Below are positions 56,033 through 64,000 of a stretch of DNA of 64,000 nucleotides, piece after piece. Positions within the stretch are counted from its first letter, which is position 1, and the number at the start of each line of letters is the position of its first letter. Where the stretch lies: the NCBI RefSeq assembly GCF_014356525.2, contig NC_052511.1, forward strand, positions 29,814,437 to 29,878,436. Direction: 5' to 3'. The notes below the pieces were generated by a model that did no database searches, was not told the DNA's origin, and saw nothing but the letters and a program-made list of their open reading frames with translations. Source of the stretch: Nilaparvata lugens (lineage: Eukaryota; Arthropoda; Insecta; Hemiptera; Delphacidae). Both the position numbers and the translations under genes were made by a program.

Positions 56033-57610
56033 TCAGTTTTTTGTCTTGTTGCTCTCAGCTACTTTCGCGGTTCCCGTTTTATCATCCTTATTTACACCCT
56101 CATTGCTTCTATTATGATTCCTTTCACCATCATTTCTCCGACTCTGCTGGTAATCATTATTTCGCCGATCCCCGTGATAGTTCGAGTTCCATCTTCCACC
56201 TCCATTGAAATGATTATTATGGTTGTAATTCTGATTACCATAATTCCTTCTATCCTGTCGATTATCATTCTGCCTTTGTTCCTGTTGATTGTCGTAATTC
56301 CTTCTCTCAAACTTCGGGCTTTGGTTGCTTCGTTCCATCGAATTCTGATTGGCGATCTTGTTCTCCTTTTTCCCAGCCTCTTTCGAACCTTTCTGATCAG
56401 CATCAATGTTCTGTTCAGTCCATTCTTCTAGTAACCGCTCCATGTTCTCAACCGTTTTAATATTTCTATTAAATCTGGCACTCTCCAAGCCTACTCCGTA
56501 GTGTTTAGCAAGTTTTACAATAATTTCTTCTTCTGACATTGCTGGTTCCAAATTTTGTGCAATGAGTACTTGTTTGATGAAATACTCATTAGCATTCAAC
56601 TTTCTCCCTCTCACAAATTTTCCATTTTTCATCCTATCTCTCACAGTATCCTGTATTTTCTCATTCCAGAATTTTGCTTTAAACTTCTCCTCAAATATTT
56701 CAAACGTTGTGATAGTCGTTTGCACAATCATCCACCACGCTGCCTCTTGATTGTCGAATGATTTCTCTATCACACCGGCCTGTTCTGCCCAAGATTCACG
56801 ACTGTTTCGTTGGAGATATTCCTTAATTTTTATGAGAAATTGTATAGGATTCTCGCGGAATTTGTCGAACTTAGGAACGTCATCGGATCCACGGCAATTC
56901 GTATTTACAACAATAGGTCTGTTCCTGACTATTTCTAGAGTATCACAAATCCTATTTTTCTCTTGCTGGAACTCGTCTAATCTTTGTTCTACTCTTTTTA
57001 ACGCCTCATTGTCAATCTCCACGGTTTTTCCAGACAATTCTTTTCTAACTGAAGCAATCTCTGTTGTTATTCTCGCGTCAACTTTTTCAACGGTGTTTTC
57101 AATTACTGAGATTTTCTTAGAAATTTCATTACGAATTTCTTCCGTTTTTTCTACAATCTTATTCTCAATCTTCTTCTCTAGAAAACCTACATCTTTTTGT
57201 ATCTTCTCAACAATTGTTTTGAGAGATTGTAAATTTTTTACCCCTTTGAAAACTTCTTGAATCTCTTTCCTGTTTTCGTCAAATTTCACTGCTATTTCTC
57301 TTCTATTTTGTTGAAATAAGGAACCTTACTCTTCTTTTAAACCTGCCATGATTATTTTCAATGAGTCCTCTTTTCCCTCGCTGGTTGAGTCATGGGTTTG
57401 AGTCGTGTGAGGATCATTAACTGCTCCCATCCCTACTTGGACATTAGAGGCTTCAGAAGTATCTTCTAAATTATCTGAATCTACCGGGCTGCTGTCACCT
57501 GAATATCCCTCGCTAGTTTCAGTATACTGGTCATTAAGATTTCCCTCGCTATCAGCCATTTCGGTTTCAGAATTAATAATACGCCTATTTCTCAAATTAT
57601 AAACTAACAT
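56033..57610 (-). pseudogene. Gypsy-like gag with one nonsense codon
   Basis: The frame opens at an ATG at 57610 with an acidic N-terminal segment (94 codons: MLVYNLRNRRIIN..., many Ser/Glu/Asp) and meets a TAA at 57326-57328. It continues in the same frame through an ATG at 57289. Next is a strongly coiled-coil-like stretch (KIQKDVGFLEKKIENKIVEK, IENTVEKVDARI), then capsid blocks VPKFDKFRENPIQFLIKIK, AAWWMIVQTTIT, GKFVRGRKLNANEYFIKQ and ARFNRNIKTVENMERLLEEW. The end is an Asn/Arg/Gln-rich basic tail (RRNYGNQNYNHNN) likely to bind RNA in place of a zinc knuckle. The stop at 56033 lies on a slippery heptamer. The relic at 2931-3830 is the closest relative in the window. Confidence 0.92.
56036..56042 (-). 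promoter_or_regulatory. Candidate -1 ribosomal frameshift site
   Basis: On the minus strand the last gag codons read A AAA AAC directly before the TGA stop (56033-56035). This is a canonical X XXY YYZ slippery heptamer in the right phase. A -1 slip enters an open frame (VPVRARLQCQESGEG...) of about 55 codons leading to the protease. That frame is then off by one near 55870, probably a later indel. A downstream pseudoknot was not assessed. Confidence 0.7.
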
Positions 57611-57937
57611 ACCCTAAAATACATGTCCTATATCACTAGGTACTAAAGAGCCCACTGATGAAGATGAACTTTCACTATAACTTAACCAATTATAATTCCC
57701 AGCACTGACTTAAGAATATTCTACCCCACTACACAAGTTTAACACAAGAATATACATAGCCTACACAAGAACACAAGAACATGTCATAATATACGCATAA
57801 TTAGCGTAATTAATCCAATAATAAACAATCTGAAAGAGATATTGATTAGAAACTAAAAATAAATGCTAAGGGGAATTCAAAAACAAAAAACTTTTGCTTT
57901 AATCAACAAATCCGATTGATTAACATAAGAATCAATG

Positions 57938-57956
57938 CCTCACGTTGGCGGCGACA
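57938..57956 (-). other. Candidate primer-binding site
   Basis: The minus strand reads TGTCGCCGCCAACGTGAGG, 328 bp upstream of the gag ATG, resembling TGGCGCCCAACGTGGGG-type sites. An LTR end (TTCA) a few bases before is possible. This is a moderate match only. Confidence 0.45.
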
Positions 57957-57959
57957 ATT

Positions 57960-58322
57960 TGAACTCTTTGTCAACTTGCTCTTTAAGTAAAGTAACTCGA
58001 AATTTGAAAAATAATCAAATAAGGATTAATTAATTAAATTCAATAAATAATCTGCCAATATATATGGCTTCTTTTGGGCGACACCCAGTCTTTTCGACTG
58101 GGAAATGATAGTTCCCGGATAAACACCAGGAAAATGGTAAAATATAAATAAAATTAACCTGAAACTCTTACTCTGGGTCTTGAATTCGGGATTTGTTGAA
58201 TAAAACAAAAGATCAATAAGTTATTACTGAATTATATTGAGAATTCGAATTAAACTGAATGGAATAAAAATGAAATAGTGCTGAGAAGCCTTACAAATGG
58301 AATATCGAAAGAGCTTCAAAAA
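57960..58322 (-). mobile_element. Possible 5' LTR of the minus-strand Gypsy element
   Basis: Sequence upstream of the candidate primer-binding site, with a TATATAT patch near 58055 on the minus strand that could serve as a core promoter. No matching 3' copy was found by eye, so the LTR identity is unproven. Confidence 0.3.
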
Positions 58323-58649
58323 CTAAACTGAATCAAAAATATAATCCCACCCAGTTCCTGGGTCCATAAATGGAGTGTGAGGTGCTGCAGCTCTGATCGG
58401 CGATTTCGGTGCGTGTTGGGGCCTGTACTGGTGAGCCGGCGACACCTCTGCTCTCACTAATGCAGGTCTCACATGATACAGTGGACCAGTATCTGCATTA
58501 GCCGGTATTGATCTCGGCAGTGCTGGTTGCATCACAGCCTCTTCACTTGGAGGCAGTGGTAGCATTGTGAGGATTCGCTGCCGCTGCTCTGCTAATGCTC
58601 TCCTCAACTCGGAACAGGTGCTGTCAGTGGGCACCAAGTCCAAGAGCAA
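58323..58649 (-). CDS. Unrecognised frame, possibly Gypsy gag
   Basis: A 108-codon frame with TCSELRRALAEQRQRILTML, PPSEEAVMQPALPRS and a Pro/Ala-rich end (HAPKSPIRAAAPHTP). The frame may extend upstream through a stop near 58660 (ELLLDLVPTDS). It is much richer in G and C than its flanks. No domain is recognised. It ends directly where the possible LTR starts. Confidence 0.3.
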   Translation of the reverse strand: MLLDLVPTDSTCSELRRALAEQRQRILTMLPLPPSEEAVMQPALPRSIPANADTGPLYHVRPALVRAEVSPAHQYRPQHAPKSPIRAAAPHTPFMDPGTGWDYIFDSV

Positions 58650-58764
58650 TTCGACGGCGTCTCAAGCGATACACCCATGAATGACATGACTCGCCATCTG
58701 AAGCTGGTGACACCTCCTCAGGTAGTTCATCGAGTCTGGAAGACTCCTGGTGATCCTCCTCTAA

Positions 58765-59330
58765 TGGGAGTTAATCGAAGGCACTGGAAGCTCTGAGAGT
58801 GAAACAATGCATAATACAATTGCCGGAGAATATATCCAGGTAAAAATTGTTCAAATTTATAAAATGTCCTAACCAGATGAAGTAATCTACTTTTTAAGTT
58901 CATTATATGATTTTTCCAGATTAATTTGTCATCCACAATCATTCCTAAATATTTTGTAGAATTTGTTTGATCAATACAATTACAATTACATGACTCCATT
59001 TGACTATCAATCTCATGATATTTTACAGGGACTGGAAATAAAAGACTTTTGATATTGAAAAATTTATAAAGTTAGTTTTAGAAGCATTTAATACTATTCT
59101 GTTTTCATCAAACCAGAGCCTCAAATTGTTCAAATCCGACTGCATCATTACATGTAGTTGATAAATACTATCAGCAGAATAGGTCAGCGCAGTATCATCA
59201 GCAAATGATGTGACAATACCATGGAATTTCAATGAAAATAAATAATTTATATACACTAAAAATAAGAGAGGCCCCAGTACTGAGCCCTGGGGGACCCCAC
59301 AATTATTATTTGTGACCAATTCACTACGGA
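58765..59330 (-). pseudogene. Non-LTR reverse transcriptase relic
   Basis: On the minus strand: NCGVPQGSVLGPLLFLVYIN, VTSFADDTALTYS (FADD catalytic box), LRLWFDENRIVLNASKTNF, a frame change near 59010, then STKYLGMIVDDKLIWKNHI, LLHLVRTFYKF and LRQLYYALFHS. These are standard Jockey/CR1 RT blocks. It is truncated at both ends: upstream at about 59330 and downstream at about 58770, where unrelated sequence begins. Confidence 0.88.
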
Positions 59331-59535
59331 TACCATTATATTATGTGGTTGAAGATATTTCTACTATATATACTGTATATTTTAGGAAATAATTTCAAAC
59401 CATACTTGATAATTATTGTCTTTGTCACAGTTCCTGAAGGGAACCTCAAAGAGTTTGATAATGATTTTTTAAAGTAAAAACATTTTGTAGCAAGCCCATT
59501 GAGTCAAGAATGGACAGCCAGGGTCGGCTGTCACA

Positions 59536-59551
59536 GTTGAGGAGGGGGAGA
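59536..59551 (+). other. Candidate polypurine tract and LTR start
   Basis: GTTGAGGAGGGGGAGA is followed immediately by TGTCATGAACC, the usual layout at the 3' end of a plus-strand Gypsy element. Only a short stretch upstream (SRMDSQGRLSQ) could be the end of pol. The LTR end was not found; the sequence to about 59830 is less AT-rich. Confidence 0.55.
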
Positions 59552-59831
59552 TGTCATGAACCACAAGGTTTGACATACCCCCAAACATCAGTTCATTCTG
59601 AAGAGAAATAATTTATTCCAACTTTAAAAACTAAAAGCTGATCAGACAGTTTTGGCTGACAGACTAAAAACGCTGAGGAGAGGTAGAAGTGGGGCTAGCA
59701 TTCTAGTCTCCCCTCCAGCCAGCTAGTGGAAAACGCTTTCCACTTTTTTTCTGTATAATTTCTCACACTTTTTCATCGCCTACCTCCTGGGACAGACCGA
59801 GCTGACCCGTAGCTGGACATCCCCATGGCAA

Positions 59832-60540
59832 CTTAGGATGGACATCAACTGTATAACGGTATCGTTCCACATTCATTTTATTTTTTCCATATTGTTTCGA
59901 TTTTAGAAATTCCAAATTGATTATAAATGAATAATGCTTTTTAAACTGTCATATAACTTGTTTAAATAAAAAACACAATAATCTGTCCAACACATTCTGT
60001 CTAACGTTTTGTGAAATCATTGGCAACAAGTTTATTTTAATTTTTTTAAATTGATTAAATGCTCAAAATTCAATAACCTTCCTCAATTGTTTTGTATTTA
60101 AATAGATGTAGGATAACTAATTTTATAAAACCAAAATAGGTTAAAATTCACATTTAAATCTCACGAAAATTTCTTCTTTTAAATAAAATAAATCTGACTC
60201 CTAAAAAAAATGTTCTTTCAAATTCCAAAAAACATCTAGTTGATAATTTAAAAAAAACCAACTGCTTTTGCTCTACCATCAAATGCTACGCAAGATCCCG
60301 TCTGGGAAGTGGTGGATCGCCCCCTTTTATTACTCTTACCAAACAGGTCACCAATCATTTATTACAAATGATGGATGCCACTGTTCAATCAATTTAATGT
60401 TACAGTATCAAGTTCAACTCATTTTGTTATTGAAGGTCCTTTGAGAAAAATATTAGAAGATTTCAGTAACCAAGTTGCCAGAGACTCAATTTCATTATAG
60501 AATATTACTAGAACAAAGTCATAGAAAAGTCAGTTCCTTT
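59832..60540. other. No gene seen
   Basis: AT-rich; nothing recognised. Confidence 0.4.
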
Positions 60541-60543
60541 AAT

Positions 60544-62060
60544 AAGTTAGAATTATCAAGTTCAAGTTATCAAAAAAATGTGAATTGTATTGTGATGTCT
60601 TAAATAGAAAGTTCAGTTTCATATCTTAGTAAACAAAAATAGGTTAGGTTAAAGTTATTATCAGATACCATCTGTATCTCATTGAAAAGCTTGAATAAAT
60701 CTTTGTTTATAGTCTATAAGGAAAAACAATTTTTTTTCATACTCTAAGAAAAACATAAGTACTGTATATAAGATCAGAAACTAACAAGTTACCAAATTCC
60801 ATATCACCATAAATTACTATGAAAAAATAGAGCATTCTTTAATGAACAAGTTAGAATTATCAAGTTCAAGTTATTCAAAAAGAGTTGAATTGTATTGTGA
60901 ACTTGTAAACTCTCAAATAGAAAGTTCAATATCATATCTTAGAAAACAAAAATAGGTTAGGTTGGAAGTTATTATCAAGTACCATCTCTATCTCATTGAA
61001 AAAAAATCTGGTGTGGCGCACTCACACAACTTTCCGTGCCGTTATGAAAATTGATCACCTGACGCTAGTGTTCCCGCGCATCACAAGTCTACTATTCAAA
61101 GATTTGAGCCAGCTGGTGACAGGGCAATAACGCTGGAGACACACATGAGGTCTGCTATCTCTTCATAGTGAATGATTTAATAGAATCAACAATAATTTGC
61201 AATTGAATAATCACATTTTCTCGAATTTAAAGCTTATTTTCAATTTTAGGTGAAAATGTTACTGAACATTAATTGTAGAGATTTTCATGCTCAATCTACT
61301 CCACTTGATTTTTTTTGTTTCAATTGTATCTGAAGCCTGATAATTGGGAATCTATCTGCATTTCTGGGGCGGAGCTCCTGAAATTTTCACAGATATGGGA
61401 CTTGTGGCAATTGATAGAGCTTATCGATGGCTATTTTAGGAATGAATTTGATCAAAATCGTTGGAGCCGTTTCCGAGAAAATCACGAAAAACCCTGTTTT
61501 CGACAACATTTTCGCCATTTTAGCCGCCATCTTGAATTGCATTTGATCGAAATTGTTCGTGTCGGATCCTTATAGTGAAAGGACCTTAAGTTCCAAATTT
61601 CAAGTCATTCCGTTAATTGGGAGATGAGATATCGTGTACACAGACGCACATACACTCATACACACACACATACACACATACAGACCAATACCCAAAAACC
61701 AGTTTTTTGGACTCAGGGGACTTTGAAACGTATAGAAATTTAGAAATTGGGGTACCTTAATTTTTTTCGGAAAGCAATACTTTCCTTACCTATGGTAATA
61801 GGGCAAGGAAAGTAAAAATTGTTTATAGTCCTATAAAGAAGAACAATTTTGTTTCATATTCTGAGAAAAACATAAGTACTGTATACAAGATCAAAAGCTA
61901 GCAAATTACCAAATTCGATTTTACTATAAATTCATTCTGTCAGTTTATGGAAAGAAAAACATTTTTCTCATATTCTGAGAAAAAAAATAAGTACTGTATA
62001 TAAGGTCAGAAGCCAGCAGATTACCAAATTTCATATTACTATAAATTTATTCTGTTAGTT
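60544..62060 (+). repeat. 304-bp tandem repeat, second unit split by R1
   Basis: Unit 1 is about 60544-60847. Unit 2 is 60848-61005 plus 61822-61945. A third, partial unit is about 61946-62060. Anchors: AAGTTAGAATTATCAAG (60544, 60848), AAAATAGGTTAGGTT, and CATAAGTACTGTATA-type sequence. Unit 1 reads through TCTCATTGAAAAGCTTG where unit 2 has the R1 insertion. Confidence 0.85.
61006..61821 (+). mobile_element. R1 repeat (full-length copy)
   Basis: Starts ATCTGGTGTGGCGCACTCAC. A CA-rich microsatellite (61645-61683) and a 3' hairpin at 61780-61812 (CTTTCCTTACCTAT / ATAGGGCAAGGAAAG) precede the end TAAAAATT. The frame at 61315-61575 is internal to this non-coding repeat and is not a gene. Confidence 0.85.
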
Positions 62061-64000
62061 CAAATTATTCCAACCATCAACAAGTGTAACATTGTTTTTC
62101 AAACAACTTTAAATCAACAAAAATTGTAAATGATCTTTCCACCATTCTAGAACACCTAGCCTTACCTTGACTTTGAACTCAACACCAGGGAGAGCTAGTC
62201 TCTCTAGCTACTCACTCCTCTACCTAATGTTAACCTTATACAGTGTAATTCATTCTATAATATATTAATTGACTAAAAAACAAATTTCCATTGAACCCTA
62301 AGTCTAATAGCTCTAATAAGTGACACATAGTCAAGAATCATACAATAATATTTTTAAGTATTCCCTATTAATCCAAGAGAATTGTCTAGTAATCCTAAAA
62401 CTCTAACCTTTCTTCAAGTTTCCCTAATAGGTCTATCTACTCAATTCCCCTATGAAATCATTTCATCCATTTACCCTTATTAAAACTGTAACATAAAGTC
62501 ACTTATTTTTAATAGATGACATTCTATGCAACAATCGACATTTTCAGTAATAAAAGATAATTAATTATTAAATATTCAGAGTAGAACTTCCTAAAATATA
62601 TAACATTGATACCAATTGAGTAAACTTATTATACATTTCCCATAACCTATGTAGTAATAGTTCTTGTAATAACAATTGACTACATGATAAAGGAAATCTA
62701 TTTCCCATTTTCAATAGGTGAAAAGGTCTTATTTATTTTAATTGGAAATTATTCATCTTGGTAGTCCAAAAGATTACATCTAATCTTAGCTTATTTACGA
62801 TAATAAAATTGAAAATGATTCTATACTAATAAATTCCATTAGAATTCATGATTAATGCAGTGTGTTGATAATATAATAATAAGTTTTGTTAATTATTAAA
62901 ATTCAATAATAATACTTTTTTTTAATTATAATATAGTGTAATATTACATTTTTTTCTCGATTAAAATCGAATCTTCAATTCGAGATCTATAAAACTTGAT
63001 AGTAAATATCAGAGTAATCGATATGCAGACAACTTTTTAACTGAGAATTTATCGTAAATAATTGTGTTGCACATTCCATGGTATCACCGAAACTGAGTTA
63101 ACAGAATTAGCAGATAATAGATCATTATAAATATAGAGGATATATAAATTTAAAATAACAGTTTCGAAATAAAGTTTTATTGAGAACAAATGTAAAATGT
63201 AAATTCTAAACTTGTAATTTATAATTTTTTGGAATTTAATATCGGTGACGTGTTCATAACGTCAACACTGGTTTTGAGGTGGGGCTTTGCTCTGTACTTG
63301 TTAGGTCTTCTCTCTAAAAAATGGTGGCTGGCTATGTGTTCTAATTTTGTGCTCTCTGAATATTTTTCTGTTTAAGTAAAATTTTTAATGTTTTAAATTG
63401 AGTTTTGAACAGTTTTATGGTGTTCTAATTTTGTTTAATTTGTTTTGTGTGTCTACAAGCCTATAGCCATTGTTTTTCAACTATATAAATGGATAAGTAT
63501 TTAGCCTGTAATCATGCTAGATGTTTAAGTGTGTAAGGTATTGTTTTATGGATTTGTGTTGTATATTGCCAAAATTCTTCTGAAGATTATAAGTTGGTTT
63601 GCTCTGAAAACTGGATTTCTCATTCATAAGCAATAGATCCATTCATAGTTTATCAAGAATCTACCATTTTGGAGCCGATAACTTCCTTTAGGTTAATAGG
63701 TGTGAAATGCTATCCAACCTATTTAGGAGAAATTGTTAGCACGCCAATAGTGATCAATAATATCGATTGATAATAATTCAACTATATTAATAATGGAAAT
63801 TCAATCATATTTTACACGAAATATTTATCCCTAATTACAATCTTCCTATCAGATAATTATTGAGTAAACACATTTTATGATAAAAAATTAAAAATATGTG
63901 TCAGTGAATGATATTTGATCAATTATGTATAGAATAATATTCGATAATACAACTTTAAATTAAACTTCATTACATATATAATAAAAGTTCCTAAAAAATA
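62061..64000. other. No gene seen
   Basis: Very AT-rich; the only notable site is a short inverted pair GACGT..ACGTC near 63246-63262. A slightly GC-richer patch at 63240-63360 has no open frame of interest. Confidence 0.45.

Noticed and set aside
61315..61575. 86-codon frame inside R1
   Set aside because: The other R1 copies do not preserve the frame.
1..64000. Bacterial symbiont, viral or organellar DNA
   Set aside because: No operons, no ribosome-binding patterns, no rRNA/tRNA clusters, and retroelements throughout.

Overview
The window reads as a transposon graveyard from an arthropod nuclear genome. It is AT-rich, holds LTR retrotransposons of the Gypsy and BEL/Pao types, Jockey/CR1-like and RTE-like non-LTR retrotransposons, and many short inverted-repeat DNA elements. 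I found no host gene I can defend, no rRNA or tRNA gene, and nothing bacterial. A hemipteran such as a planthopper would fit the mix of repeats, but that is a weak inference from general familiarity.

Layout. 0.6-4 kb: a 178-bp tandem repeat and a broken Gypsy gag (minus). 6.4-8.7 kb: inverted-repeat elements, an AT microsatellite and a large palindrome. 8.9-10.2 kb: a non-LTR relic abutted by a Gypsy LTR. 10.8-25 kb: a deep nest. A DNA element ending CCCACACAGCAC starts at 11381. The region after it holds a two-copy tandem duplication. Copy 1 of that duplication was split by a 9.1-kb non-LTR composite (14605-23715), which was itself split by about 5.5 kb of further DNA-element sequence (about 17050-22605). 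The second copy of the duplication supplies intact 'empty sites' that date three insertions. 27.8-29.5 kb: another nest, in which an inverted-repeat element contains a smaller one and a 5'-truncated non-LTR element. 30.7-36.1 kb: inverted-repeat elements, a second AT-cored palindrome, and a 2.7-kb element with CCCAGGTAGCACA ends.

36-47.5 kb: two oppositely oriented copies of one Gypsy-like element, both carrying the same short repeat (here R1) at the same protease position. Between them lie a collapsed BEL/Pao element and a 3'-truncated RTE. A second Gypsy lineage (44987-46740, minus) and a non-LTR tail follow. 47.9-49.2 kb is strongly purine-biased on the plus strand. 50.9-51.65 kb holds a frameshifted protein with a DNC..G..KNN motif. 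53.2-58 kb: the most complete LTR element (minus), with gag, a likely -1 frameshift site, a protease fused in frame to the end of reverse transcriptase/RNase H after loss of the RT catalytic core, and a long integrase frame. 58.3-64 kb: an RT relic, an orphan polypurine tract/LTR start, a 304-bp tandem repeat split by another R1 copy, and featureless AT-rich DNA.

The most interesting pattern is that three DNA-element families share the end CCCANNNAGCA and carry arrays of family-specific short palindromes just inside that end. One copy also keeps what looks like a spliced terminal coding exon.
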